Counted from the stretch's first letter, positions 1-8,279 are shown. The stretch: 30,401 bases of DNA from Streptomyces sp. NRRL S-340 (GCF_000720185.1 NZ_JOIY01000067.1:1-30401); one strand, 5' to 3'. Notes: generated by a model from the letters alone, not told the origin. Translations and numbers: made by a program.

Positions 1-312
1 CAGCCTCCGCCCCCGCCCCCCGCACCGGCCGCGCAGCCCGCCCACCACACGGCGGTGCGGAGCGTCCACGGCACCGGCTCCGCCCCGCCCCCGTACACCC
101 CGCCCGCCGCCGGGGCCACGCCGCCTGTGCCCCCGGAGGCCCCGCCGGAGTACGAGGCGGTCCCGCCGGGCGCGTTCGACCCGAGGGAGCTGACCGACTT
201 CCAGCTCGACGAGCTGGTGCACCGGATCATCGGCCGGATCACCCGGCTCATCCGTACCGAACTCCGACTGGACCGTGAGCGGATCGGCAAGCTCCGCGAC
301 CCGCGCCACTGA
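1..312 (+). CDS. C-terminal fragment of an unrecognised CIS-cluster protein
   Basis: An open frame enters from the left edge with no start in view and stops with TGA at 310-312 (103 codons visible). The first ~57 residues are a Pro/Ala-rich linker of low complexity. The last ~45 residues are compact, charged and amphipathic (ELTDFQLDELVHRIIGRI and onward), ending in RDPRH, and look like a small helical module. It sits 97 bp upstream of the tube gene, the place where related CIS clusters carry a short conserved protein (Afp6-like in gene order). I do not recognise the family and assign no function. Its position and strand make membership of the CIS operon likely. The true length and N-terminus cannot be seen. 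Confidence 0.7.
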   Translation, partial: QPPPPPPAPAAQPAHHTAVRSVHGTGSAPPPYTPPAAGATPPVPPEAPPEYEAVPPGAFDPRELTDFQLDELVHRIIGRITRLIRTELRLDRERIGKLRDPRH

Positions 313-409
313 CCGCCGGCGCACCCCGGAGACGCCCGGAGCCCACCGGAGACCCACCGGACACCACCGACCAGAACGACGACGGAAACGAAAGAAGGGC
401 CCACCCTCG

Positions 410-832
410 ATGTCCCGCCAGGACCCGGGTTCCACCATCTGGTTCACCCTCAGCATCGACGGCGAGAGCCTCGGCTACTTCAACGGCTGCGAGGGGCTGT
501 CGTCCCAGGTGGAGGTCGAGCACCGCCAGGAGGGCGGCAACAACGGCTTCGTCTGGCAGTTGCCGACCCGTGTCACGTTCTCCACGATCCGGCTGACCCG
601 TCCGCTCACCCCGGACACCACCAAGGTCGCCAAGTGGATCTCGTCCGTGCAGACGGGCGTCAAACGGCCCACCGCGCAGATCGCCGCACTGCGCGCGGAC
701 GGCTCCGAGGTGGCCCGCTGGGGGCTGATCGACGTGCTCCCGGTGAGCTGGACCGGTCCCACCCTCGACCCGGCGAGTCCCGCCGTGGCGACCGAGGTGC
801 TGGAGATCGCCCACCACGGGTTCACGGACTGA
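410..832 (+). CDS. CIS inner-tube protein, T4 gp19-like
   Basis: This 140-aa protein has the length and pattern of the phage tail tube family (T4 gp19, Afp1/Afp5, Hcp-like fold). It should form or cap the hexameric inner tube through which CIS cargo passes. Family signs are the early ...GESLGYFNGCEGLSSQ... segment, an alternating beta pattern throughout, the RLTRPLTPDTT stretch and the VLPVSWTGPTLDP stretch near the end. I start at ATG 410, preceded by a purine-rich AAAGAAGGG about 10 nt upstream; the frame stays open back to 275, but that extension is Arg/Pro-rich and unlike the family. It lies directly before the LysM adaptor, as Afp5 lies near Afp7, so it may be the baseplate-proximal tube protein, with the main tube and sheath genes further upstream. 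The specific subtype is inference. Confidence 0.88.
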   Translation: MSRQDPGSTIWFTLSIDGESLGYFNGCEGLSSQVEVEHRQEGGNNGFVWQLPTRVTFSTIRLTRPLTPDTTKVAKWISSVQTGVKRPTAQIAALRADGSEVARWGLIDVLPVSWTGPTLDPASPAVATEVLEIAHHGFTD

Positions 833-864
833 GCTGACGGAACGGACTGAGGGGAACGGCAGAC

Positions 865-1590
865 ATGGCCAAGGGCAGCAGGGGCGGCGCGGGCAAGAGC
901 CTGGTGCGGGCCACGCTCGCGATCCACCAGCCGCCGAAGGGCAAGAGCAGGACGCCCGGCGGGCTCATCAAGACGTTCGCTTTCGACTTCAACCCGGCGC
1001 AGCTGTCGCTGACCCGCCGCGCCAACTGGAAGGTCACCCCGTCCCAGATCGAACGCAAGGGCCCGCTCCCGGAGTTCCTGGGCACCCAGTCGCGGGAGAT
1101 GAACGTCGAGATCTTCCTGGACACGTCCGACGAGCCGACCAGCAACACCGTGCTGAAGAAGGTCGAGTCGCTGCTCTCCTGCTGCGAGGTGACGGCGCAG
1201 AGCGTCGCCGCCAAGCAGCCCTCGCCGCCGTGGGTGGTCTTCCAGTGGGGGTCGTTCTCGACGGCCCGGTTCACGGCGTACGTCAGCTCGGTGGAGGCGA
1301 GTTACACGCTGTTCGGGACGACCGGCGTGCCGATCCGCGCCACCTGCCGGCTCCAGCTGCACGAGATCCCGAGCCGCACCAAGGGGCAGAACCCGACGTC
1401 GGGCGCGCTGACCGCGCAGCGCGTGCACCGGGTCGTGGCCGGTGACTCGCTGCAGTCGCTGGCCTGGCGGGAGTACGGCAACGCGTCCGCCTGGCGGTCC
1501 ATCGCCGAGGCCAACGGCATCGACGACCCGTCCGTGCTGCCGACCGGTGTCGAGCTGGTGCTGCCGGCCGCCGAGGAGGTGCGTGGCTGA
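865..1590 (+). CDS. LysM-domain CIS baseplate/tube adaptor (Afp7/gp53-like)
   Basis: This 241-aa protein has a C-terminal LysM domain at about residues 185-236 (VHRVVAGDSLQSLAWREYG, then WRSIAEANGIDDP and LPTGVELVLP). The N-terminal ~165 residues are beta-rich and begin with a basic, Gly-rich stretch. In CIS particles the equivalent protein (Afp7, related to T4 gp53) binds between the tube and the spike/baseplate; its LysM works inside the particle and need not bind peptidoglycan. Start is ATG 865, 32 bp after the tube stop, with GAGGGGAAC as SD. Its TGA overlaps the spike gene ATG by one base (TGATG), so the two are translationally coupled. No signal peptide is present, which fits assembly in the cytoplasm. 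Confidence 0.88.
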   Translation: MAKGSRGGAGKSLVRATLAIHQPPKGKSRTPGGLIKTFAFDFNPAQLSLTRRANWKVTPSQIERKGPLPEFLGTQSREMNVEIFLDTSDEPTSNTVLKKVESLLSCCEVTAQSVAAKQPSPPWVVFQWGSFSTARFTAYVSSVEASYTLFGTTGVPIRATCRLQLHEIPSRTKGQNPTSGALTAQRVHRVVAGDSLQSLAWREYGNASAWRSIAEANGIDDPSVLPTGVELVLPAAEEVRG

Positions 1591-3497
1591 TGGTGCAGTC
1601 CGCGTTCTCCAATGTCATCGACGTCAAGGTCGGGGGCGCCAAACTGCCCCCGGAGTACGCCGCGGACCTCGTGGACAGCTATGTCGACCAGGGCGTCGGC
1701 GTCCCGGCGGCGTTCCGGCTCACCTTCCGCGACCCCTACCGGCTGCTGCTGGGCAAGCTCAACATCACCTTCGGCACCAAGGTGGTCCTCGCGCCGGTCG
1801 CCGACGGCGAGGGGGCCGGTGACCCGCTGCTGACCGGCGAGGTCACGGGCCTGGAGGCCGACTACGACGGCACCGGCAGCTTCACCGTCGTGCGCGGCTA
1901 CGACCTCGGGCACCGTCTGCTGCGCCAGCGCCGGGTGGCGGCGTACCGCAACCAGAGCGCGTCCGACATCGCCCGCAAGCTGGCCGCCCAGGACGGGGTG
2001 CCGATCGGGCGGATCGAGTCGACGCGGACGGTGTACGAGTTCATCAGCCAGTCCAACGTCACCGACTGGGACTTCCTCGCGCGGCTCGCCGACGAGAACG
2101 AGATGGTCATGTCGGTGGACGCGGACGGCAAGTTCCAGTTCGTGAAGCCGAAGTCGGCCTCCGGCGCGCCCTCCCCGAGCACCGACGGGGAGAAGAGCCC
2201 GTTCGTGCTCCAGGCCGGGCACGACATCCTGCGGCTGCGGGCCGCGGTGACCGCCGCCGACCAGGTGGGCAAGGTCGAGTCGCGCGGCTGGGACGTGACG
2301 ACGAAGAAGAAGCTCACGGCGACCGCGCCCGCCACCGACAACCCGGGCATCACCATCGGCACCACGCCGGGCGCCGCCGCCGCCAAGTTCACGACGGCCA
2401 AACTGGTCGAGACGGGCACGCCCTACGACAAGCAGAACGAGGTGAAGTTCGCGGCCGACGCCCTCGCCGACGACGTGACGGGCTCGTTCGGCGAGCTGGA
2501 GGTCGTCGCGCGCGGAAACCCCCTGCTGCGCCCGGGGGTTCCGGTGGCGCTGGCGGACGTGGGCGTGCCCTTCGAGGGCAAGTACACGGTCACCTCGGTG
2601 CGGCACGTGTTCGGCGACGGCAAGCACTACGAGGTGTGGGTGACGGTCAGCGGACGGCAGTGGCGTTCGCTGTACGGGCTGGCCTCGGGCGGCTCCGACA
2701 CCGCGCCGCGGCTGCCGAGCGTGGCCAACGCGCTGGTGACGGACGTGAACGACCCGCTGAAGCAGGGCCGGGTGCGGCTGCAGTTCCCGTGGCTGGACGA
2801 CCGTTACGTCAGCGACTGGACGCGGACCGTGCAGATGGGCGGCCTGGACGGCGGCGGGATCTTCCCGATGGACGTCAACGACGAGGTGCTGGTCGCCTTC
2901 GACCGGGGTGCCCTGGACCATCCGTTCGTCATCGGCGGGCTCTACAACGGCCGGGACAAGCCGACGACCGTCAGCGACGTGCCGCTGCACGACACGGTGC
3001 GCAAGAAGGCGAGCCGGCACACCGTCTCCGACCGGGACGGCAACCGCATGGACCTGCTCAGCCAGAAGACGGGCGGCCGCAAACAGGGCGTCCGGCTGGT
3101 CTCCGGGGACAAGCGGCTCACCATCAACCTGGACCGGACGAACACCGAGATCATCGTGGACAGCAAGGGCTCGGTGACGATCAAGGGCAGCCGGTCGGTG
3201 TCGGTGGAGGCGGGCACCGACCTGTCGCTGAGCGCCGGACGCAGCCTCACCCTCAAGAGCGGCGGCCCGCTCAGCATCCAGAGCGCCAGCATGGTCAACG
3301 TGCGGGCCGCGGGCGAGATCGGGGTCACGGCCGGGGGTGCGCTGAACCTGTCGGGAGGCGGTGTCGCCAACCTCACCGGCGGGGGCACCGTGCAGATCTC
3401 CTCGCTGGTCAACACGACGATCAAGGCGCCGACCACCCTGGTCGCGTCCCCGGTCTTCGGCGTCACCACCATCCCCGTGCCGATGGTGATCCCGTGA
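1590..3497 (+). CDS. CIS spike protein, gp27/gp5 fusion (VgrG-like, Afp8-like)
   Basis: This 635-aa protein has the architecture of VgrG/Afp8. Residues ~1-370 form the gp27-like part (tail-hub barrels). Residues ~372-455 are the gp5 OB-fold (DVNDPLKQGRVRLQFPWLD, with MDVNDEVLVAF and FVIGGLYNGRDKP). From about 520 onward short repeats of alternating Val/Thr/Gly form the trimeric beta-helix needle (SVTIKGSRSVSVEAG, LSLSAGRSLTLKSG). It would sit at the centre of the baseplate as the puncturing spike. No lysozyme domain and no effector extension are fused; the protein ends in a short hydrophobic ...TTIPVPMVIP tail. The start overlaps the LysM stop by one base. A GTG four bases before the end of this gene opens the tiny ORF 3494-3574. 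Confidence 0.93.
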   Translation: MVQSAFSNVIDVKVGGAKLPPEYAADLVDSYVDQGVGVPAAFRLTFRDPYRLLLGKLNITFGTKVVLAPVADGEGAGDPLLTGEVTGLEADYDGTGSFTVVRGYDLGHRLLRQRRVAAYRNQSASDIARKLAAQDGVPIGRIESTRTVYEFISQSNVTDWDFLARLADENEMVMSVDADGKFQFVKPKSASGAPSPSTDGEKSPFVLQAGHDILRLRAAVTAADQVGKVESRGWDVTTKKKLTATAPATDNPGITIGTTPGAAAAKFTTAKLVETGTPYDKQNEVKFAADALADDVTGSFGELEVVARGNPLLRPGVPVALADVGVPFEGKYTVTSVRHVFGDGKHYEVWVTVSGRQWRSLYGLASGGSDTAPRLPSVANALVTDVNDPLKQGRVRLQFPWLDDRYVSDWTRTVQMGGLDGGGIFPMDVNDEVLVAFDRGALDHPFVIGGLYNGRDKPTTVSDVPLHDTVRKKASRHTVSDRDGNRMDLLSQKTGGRKQGVRLVSGDKRLTINLDRTNTEIIVDSKGSVTIKGSRSVSVEAGTDLSLSAGRSLTLKSGGPLSIQSASMVNVRAAGEIGVTAGGALNLSGGGVANLTGGGTVQISSLVNTTIKAPTTLVASPVFGVTTIPVPMVIP

Positions 3498-3574
3498 GCC
3501 GTCCCTGTCACCGCGGCCGCCCCGGCGGCGGCCGCCGCCGTCGCCGATTCTGTGGAAAGCGGGTGCCGTCCTGA
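3494..3574 (+). CDS. Possible 26-aa Arg/Cys-rich overlapping ORF
   Basis: A 26-codon frame starts with GTG overlapping the spike stop by 4 nt (GTGA) and ends with TGA overlapping the gp25 ATG by 1 nt (TGATG). Both junctions match those of the proven genes in this operon. The peptide is strongly basic with a run of arginines and has two Cys and one His (VSRPCHRG... and ...RRFCGKRVPS). It matches no family I know and is far shorter than a PAAR protein (~95 aa). It may be a real small peptide, a relay that carries ribosomes from the spike gene to gp25, a decayed gene, or a chance frame in GC-rich DNA. The double overlap is the only positive evidence. Confidence 0.3.
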   Translation: MSRPCHRGRPGGGRRRRRFCGKRVPS

Positions 3575-4008
3575 TGGCCGAGCAGTTCGTGGGGTCCGGC
3601 TGGTCGTTCCCGTTGCGCATCGGGCCGACCGGCGGGATCGCGCTGGTCAGCGGCGAGCGCGAGGTCGAGGAGGCGATCCGCCTGGTGCTGTCGACGGCGC
3701 CGGGCGAGCGGCCCATGCGGCCCGACTTCGGCTGCGCCATCCACGACCTGGTGTTCGCCCCGGTCAACGAGCAGACCGCGGGCCGCATCCAGCACGAGGT
3801 GTACGCCAGCCTGGACCGCTGGGAGCCGCGCATCGAGGTCGACGACGTCGAGGTGTCGGCGGGCGGCGACCAGAGCGTCCTCTACATCGACGTGCGCTAC
3901 TCGATCCGCGGCACCAACAACCCGCGCAGCCTCGTCTTCCCGTTCTACGTCATTCCGTCCCACGACGAGCCGGACGGCACCGCCCCGGCTCCGGAAAGCG
4001 ATCGCTGA
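3574..4008 (+). CDS. CIS baseplate wedge protein, gp25-like (Afp9-like)
   Basis: This 144-aa protein is of the gp25/IraD (GPW_gp25) family. Typical features are the start GSGWSFPLRIGPTGGIAL, the helix EREVEEAIRLVLSTAPGE, the conserved RPMRPDFGC stretch and a C-terminal beta hairpin ending in YSIRGTNN. Gp25 proteins join the sheath to the baseplate wedge and nucleate sheath assembly. The ATG overlaps the preceding 26-codon frame by one base and the stop overlaps the baseplate gene ATG by one base. The nearest SD-like sequence, GGAAAG at 3554-3559, is about 14 nt from the ATG and weak, so coupling from upstream translation is likely to matter. In the Afp cluster a PAAR gene follows gp25; here the large baseplate gene follows at once. 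Confidence 0.93.
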   Translation: MAEQFVGSGWSFPLRIGPTGGIALVSGEREVEEAIRLVLSTAPGERPMRPDFGCAIHDLVFAPVNEQTAGRIQHEVYASLDRWEPRIEVDDVEVSAGGDQSVLYIDVRYSIRGTNNPRSLVFPFYVIPSHDEPDGTAPAPESDR

Positions 4009-5969
4009 TGGCACTGCCCTCCCCCAATCTCGACGACCGCCGCTTCCAGCAGTTCGTCGACGACGCCAAGCGCTACATCCAGCAGCGTGCTCCGGAGTGG
4101 ACCGACCACAACGTCTCCGACCCGGGCGTCACCCTGGTCGAGACGGTCGCCCACATGGCCGACCAGATCGTCTACCGGCTCAACCGGGTGCCGGAGAAGA
4201 ACCACCTGGCCTTCCTCGACCTGGTCGGGATCACCCTGTTCCCGCCGTCGGCCGCCCGCACGGACGTCACGTTCTGGCTGTCGGCGCCGCAGGAGGAGCC
4301 GGTGGCGGTGCCCGTGGGCACCGAGGTGGCGACCGTGCGCACCGAGAGCGAGGAGGCGGTGGTCTTCGCCACCGAGCGCGAACTGACCGTCGTGCCCTGC
4401 GAGTTGCGCAACCTCCTGGTGCAGCACCGGGGCGAGGCGGCGGTGGACCGCACCCACGACCTCGCCGAGGAGGACAAGGACCTGCTGTGCTTCGCCGAGT
4501 CCCCCGACCCCGGTGACTGCATGCTGCTCGGCCTGTCCGCGGCGGTGCCGCACTGCGCGGTCTCCCTGGACCTGGACAGCCGGGTCGACGGTGTCGGCGT
4601 GGACCCGCGCCAGCCGCCGCTGGTGTGGGAGGCGTGGACGGCGGACGGCTGGCAGCCCTGCGAGGTCGACCGGGACGGCACCGGTGGTCTCAACCGTCCC
4701 GGCGAGGTGGTCCTGCACGTGCCCGGCGGGCACGTGCTGTCCCGCAACGCCGGCCAGGAGGCGGGCTGGCTGCGCTGCCGGGTCACCGAACCCCACCCCG
4801 GCCAGCCCTTCTACACCACCTCCCCCACCATCCGGGCCGCCGGGGCGTTCACGATCGGCGGCACCACCGCCACCGTGCACGCGGAGACGGTGTACGACGA
4901 GGCGCTCGGCGAGTCCACCGGGCTGCCGGGCCAGCGGCTGCGCCTGACGCACGCGCCGGTGGTCGGGGACGACCCGCCGGTGCTGCTGCAGACCGCCGAG
5001 CACGACGGCTGGGTGGACTGGCAGGTCGTCCCGAACTTCGCGGCCTCCGGCCCGGACGACCGGCACATCACCCTGGACGCCACGACCGGCGAGATCTCCT
5101 TCGGCCCGGCGGTGCGCGAACCCGACGGCTCGCTGCGCCAGTACGGGACGGTGGCGCCCAAGGGCTCGCCCATCCGGGCCCGCCGCTACCGCACCGGCGG
5201 CGGCCGGGCGGGCAACGTCGCGCGCGGCGCCGTGCAGATCCTGCGCACCTCCATCCCGTACGTCTCCGAGGTCGTCAACCGCGAGGCCGCGCGCGGCGGG
5301 GTGGACGGGGAGACCGTCGAGGAGGCGAAGGTCCGGGCGCCGATCACGCTGCGCGCCCAGGAGCGTGCGGTGACCCTGCGGGACTACGAGGAGCTGGCCC
5401 GGCGGGCCGCCCCGGAGACCGCGCGGATCACCTGTCTGGAGGGCGAGGAGGGCGAGCACGGCGCTTACGCGGTACGGGTCCTCGTGGTGCCGCAGGCGGT
5501 GCCGGACCCGGGCGGCCGGCTCCGCTTCGAGCAACTGGTGCCGGGTGACGCCCTGCTGGACCGGATCACCCGCCACCTGGACGAACGGCGCCTGATCGGG
5601 ACCCGGCTGGCGGTCGGCCCGCCGTACTACCAGGGTGTGACGGTGGTGGCCACGGTGCACGCGTTCCGGGGCGTCGACACCGACCGGGTGCGGCGGGACG
5701 CGCACGACGCGCTGTACCGGCACCTCGACCCGCTGACCGGCGGGGCCGCGGGCACGGGCTGGCCGTTCGGCCGTCCGGTGCAGTCCGGTGAGGTCTTCGC
5801 GGTGCTCCAGCGCGTGCCGGGCGTCGAGCTGGTCGACCAGGTGGTCCTGCACCCGGCCGACCCGCTGACCGGCAAGCGTGGCGAGGCGACCGACCGCATC
5901 GACCTGTCCGCGCCGTCCCTCGTCTTCTCCTTCGACCACCGGGTGCGGGTCATCGGGGACGGTGCCTGA
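4008..5969 (+). CDS. CIS large baseplate protein, gpJ/gp6-like (Afp11-like)
   Basis: This 653-aa protein belongs to the 'putative baseplate assembly protein' family (P2 gpJ / T4 gp6, Afp11). It starts MALPSPNLDDRRFQQFVDD, followed by HNVSDPGVTLVETVAHMAD and YRLNRVPEKNHLAFLDLVG, which are the N-terminal wedge motifs. The C-terminal half holds the gpJ core, recognisable by RAPITLRAQERAVTLRDYE and the final domain with GEVFAVLQRVPGVE. It should build the wedge ring that triggers sheath contraction. The true start is ATG 4008, overlapping the gp25 stop; the frame is open further upstream but that part is the shadow of gp25. It is coupled by a 1-base overlap to the tail protein I gene. Length is normal for CIS members. 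Confidence 0.93.
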   Translation: MALPSPNLDDRRFQQFVDDAKRYIQQRAPEWTDHNVSDPGVTLVETVAHMADQIVYRLNRVPEKNHLAFLDLVGITLFPPSAARTDVTFWLSAPQEEPVAVPVGTEVATVRTESEEAVVFATERELTVVPCELRNLLVQHRGEAAVDRTHDLAEEDKDLLCFAESPDPGDCMLLGLSAAVPHCAVSLDLDSRVDGVGVDPRQPPLVWEAWTADGWQPCEVDRDGTGGLNRPGEVVLHVPGGHVLSRNAGQEAGWLRCRVTEPHPGQPFYTTSPTIRAAGAFTIGGTTATVHAETVYDEALGESTGLPGQRLRLTHAPVVGDDPPVLLQTAEHDGWVDWQVVPNFAASGPDDRHITLDATTGEISFGPAVREPDGSLRQYGTVAPKGSPIRARRYRTGGGRAGNVARGAVQILRTSIPYVSEVVNREAARGGVDGETVEEAKVRAPITLRAQERAVTLRDYEELARRAAPETARITCLEGEEGEHGAYAVRVLVVPQAVPDPGGRLRFEQLVPGDALLDRITRHLDERRLIGTRLAVGPPYYQGVTVVATVHAFRGVDTDRVRRDAHDALYRHLDPLTGGAAGTGWPFGRPVQSGEVFAVLQRVPGVELVDQVVLHPADPLTGKRGEATDRIDLSAPSLVFSFDHRVRVIGDGA

Positions 5970-6553
5970 TGCGCGGCTCCATCGACGGCCTGGGCTCGTC
6001 CGCTCCGATCGGCATGATGCTGCCCGCGGTGTTCGCCGACGACGATCTCGCGCAGCGGTTCGTCGCCGGACTGGACGAGGTCATCGCGCCGATCCTGAAC
6101 GTCCTCGACTGCATGGACACGTACTTCCGGCCGTCGCTGGCCCCGCTGGACTTCGCCCAGTGGCTGGGCGGCTGGGTCGGCGCGGAGACCGACGGCAGTG
6201 AACCCGAGCCGCTGCTGCGGGCCGCGGTGGCCGCCGCCGCGTACCTGCACCGGGTCCGCGGCACCCGGCGCGGGCTGGCCGAGGCCGTACGCCTCGCCTT
6301 CGGGGTCGAGCCGGAGATCAGCGAGAGCGGTGGCGCCACCTGGAGCGCCCGCCCGCTGGGTCCGGTGCCCGGCGAGGCGCGCCCCCGCCTGCACGTGCAC
6401 CTGCGGCTGCCCGACCCGACCCCCGCGGACCGCTACCGCCTGGACTCCCTGGTCGCGGCCGCCCGCCCCGCCCACATGCCGTACACGGTGCAGGTGACCG
6501 CGGCCCGGCCCGCCGTCCCCGCCGAACCCGCCGAAAGGACCCCCGAGAGATGA
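5969..6553 (+). CDS. CIS baseplate protein, phage tail protein I-like (Afp12-like)
   Basis: This 194-aa protein resembles P2 tail protein I / Afp12. Diagnostic stretches are SAPIGMMLPAVFADDDLAQR, FVAGLDEVIAPILNVLDCMD, the Trp-rich FAQWLGGWVGAE and RGTRRGLAEAVRLAFG. This family forms the outer part of the wedge with the gpJ protein and in phages holds the tail fibres. The start overlaps the baseplate gene by one base, and the stop overlaps the next ATG by four bases (ATGA). The last ~25 residues are a Pro/Ala/Glu-rich tail without predicted fold. No fibre gene follows, which fits a particle that does not attach to outside cells. Confidence 0.9.
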   Translation: MRGSIDGLGSSAPIGMMLPAVFADDDLAQRFVAGLDEVIAPILNVLDCMDTYFRPSLAPLDFAQWLGGWVGAETDGSEPEPLLRAAVAAAAYLHRVRGTRRGLAEAVRLAFGVEPEISESGGATWSARPLGPVPGEARPRLHVHLRLPDPTPADRYRLDSLVAAARPAHMPYTVQVTAARPAVPAEPAERTPER

Positions 6554-8208
6554 CGACCCCCCAGAACTGCGCCGACTGCGGCACCCGCGCGGAACCGGGC
6601 CAGTCGTTCTGTGACGCCTGCGGGGCGGTACTGAGCTGGACGGACCCGGCGGCGTCCCGTACCCCGTCCGCCGCGTCCCGGGTGCCGGAGCCGAGCGGGG
6701 CCGCCGCGTCCGGCGGCTCCGCCGGGGCCGCCGCGTCCGCCGGCTCGTCCGCGGCCGCCGACGCCCCGGCGGGGCGCGGTGACGCGCCGGACCCGGCCCC
6801 GGCTCCGCAGGGCGCCGGGCACGGACCGGGTGACGGCGGCGGCTCCGACGCCCGCGGGCAGGCGTCCGCGGGGTCCGCGTCCGCGGGGTCCGCGTCCGCC
6901 GCGGGGGCGCCTTCGGGAGCCGTTGCCGGCGGGACCGCGTCCGCCGGCACGGCCACGCCTCCCGGCGCCCCCGCCGCCACGGCCGCCTCTCCGGAGGCCG
7001 CCCGGGGCACCGCGCCGGAGTGGCCCGCCTCCCCCCGGCCGGACGGCGCCGGTCACGATCCTGCGGGACCGGCCTCCCGGCCCGGCGGGGAGCCGGCCGG
7101 CGACGCCTGGCACGACCCGCACCGGTCCCGCGAAAACGACACCCTCCCGAACGCGACCCCGGGGGTCCACTACTTCTCGGACCCCGCCGACGCACCCGCC
7201 GCCCCCGGTTCCGCCGATCCGGCCCCCGAGCCCGCCTCCTGGCCCACGCCCCCCGCAGGCACGCCGGCGGCCGCGCCGGGCGCCCCGCTTCCCGGCTCCC
7301 CGGAGGACGCGGCGGACCGGGCGCGGCGCCTGCTGATCCCGGTCGCCGACCCGGACGCCCAGCCCGCGGCCGCCCCCTCCGTCGCGCCGGTGCTGCCCGG
7401 CCGCCCCGCCCCCCAGCGCCCCCAGTCCGTACGGGCCCCCGGCGAGGAACTCGGCGCGGACGGCGGTCTGCCCTGCCCCTGGTGCGGCACCCGGAACCGG
7501 CCGGAGCGGCACTACTGCGCGCGCTGCGCGATGCCCATGGCCGGTGACCGGCACGCACCGGTCCGGCTGCCCTGGTGGCGGCGGCTGCTGCGCGGCGGCA
7601 ACCGCGAGGCGCCGTGGGCCGGTGACCGCCCCCGGCTGCGCCGCGCCTTCGACCGTGTACTGACCTGGCTGGGCGCGGCGATCGTACTGACCCTGCTGAT
7701 CGTGCTGGCCGTGAAGATCCCCGACGGTGTGCAGGCGACCCGCGACCACTTCGCCAAGCGGGCCCCGGTCGCGCCCGACCGGGTCAGCGCCTCCCGCTCG
7801 TACCCGGGGCACAAGCCGGACCTGGCGTTCGACAAGATCAACAACACCTGGTGGGGCCCGGGCGTGTCCGAGAGCGGCCAGGGCCAGTGGATCGAGGCGC
7901 GCTTCGACCAGCCCACGCGGCTGCTGAACCTGATCATCACGCCGGGCGTGTCCATCCGTGCCGACCAGCTCTCCAAGTCGGCGCTCCCGCACCGCGTCGA
8001 GGCCCGGATCACCCTGGCCGACGGCAAGACCACGACCCGTGAACTCGTCCTCGACCAGGGGGCGGGGCCCCAGACCCGCGCCTTCCGCGTCGGCAAGGCC
8101 ACGGCGGTCCGCTTCACCATCGAGTCGGCCTACCAGCCCTCGGCGACGAAGCAGGTCTCCATCGCCGAGATCGAGTTCTTCGGCCCCTCCAACTCGAGCG
8201 GGAGCTGA
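6550..8208 (+). CDS. CIS-linked membrane protein: two zinc ribbons, one TM helix, discoidin-like C-terminus
   Basis: This 552-aa protein is translationally coupled (ATGA) to the baseplate genes. Residues 1-28 form a zinc ribbon (C7, C10, C21, C24). Residues ~30-300 are a low-complexity Ala/Pro/Gly/Ser linker, including an SAGSASAGSASA repeat near 6860-6900. A second ribbon lies at 309-326 (C309, C312, C323, C326), followed by a basic stretch and a single TM helix at ~371-388 (LTWLGAAIVLTLLIVLAV). The C-terminal ~150 residues are beta-rich and resemble F5/8-type discoidin or 'NADase-type glycan-binding' domains (LAFDKINNTWW, QWIEARFD, VSIAEIEFFG). There is no signal peptide; positive charges before the TM suggest N-in, C-out. 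In S. coelicolor a membrane protein called CisA is reported to be needed for CIS contraction and cell death; I suggest this is its counterpart, as inference from context and layout. Confidence 0.82.
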   Translation: MTTPQNCADCGTRAEPGQSFCDACGAVLSWTDPAASRTPSAASRVPEPSGAAASGGSAGAAASAGSSAAADAPAGRGDAPDPAPAPQGAGHGPGDGGGSDARGQASAGSASAGSASAAGAPSGAVAGGTASAGTATPPGAPAATAASPEAARGTAPEWPASPRPDGAGHDPAGPASRPGGEPAGDAWHDPHRSRENDTLPNATPGVHYFSDPADAPAAPGSADPAPEPASWPTPPAGTPAAAPGAPLPGSPEDAADRARRLLIPVADPDAQPAAAPSVAPVLPGRPAPQRPQSVRAPGEELGADGGLPCPWCGTRNRPERHYCARCAMPMAGDRHAPVRLPWWRRLLRGGNREAPWAGDRPRLRRAFDRVLTWLGAAIVLTLLIVLAVKIPDGVQATRDHFAKRAPVAPDRVSASRSYPGHKPDLAFDKINNTWWGPGVSESGQGQWIEARFDQPTRLLNLIITPGVSIRADQLSKSALPHRVEARITLADGKTTTRELVLDQGAGPQTRAFRVGKATAVRFTIESAYQPSATKQVSIAEIEFFGPSNSSGS

Positions 8209-8279
8209 ACGGGTCGGGGAGCCGGGCACGGCGGGAGCCGGGCGCGGCGGGAGCTGCTGGGGAGGGGGGAGCTGAGCAC

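Noticed and set aside
1302..3833. 843-codon open frame on the minus strand
   Set aside because: It is antisense to the spike, LysM and gp25 genes; its translation is Arg/His/Gly-rich without a fold, as expected for GC-rich shadow frames.
3945..5939. 664-codon minus-strand frame opposite the baseplate gene
   Set aside because: Low-complexity shadow of a gene with clear gpJ motifs.
6660..7440. Separate secreted repeat protein inside the linker region
   Set aside because: The frame is continuous with both zinc ribbons; the Ala/Pro/Gly-rich stretch is a linker in one protein.
1..8208. Prophage
   Set aside because: No terminase, portal, capsid or integrase is visible, and the LysM, gp27/gp5 and gpJ set with the zinc-ribbon membrane protein fits a contractile injection system.
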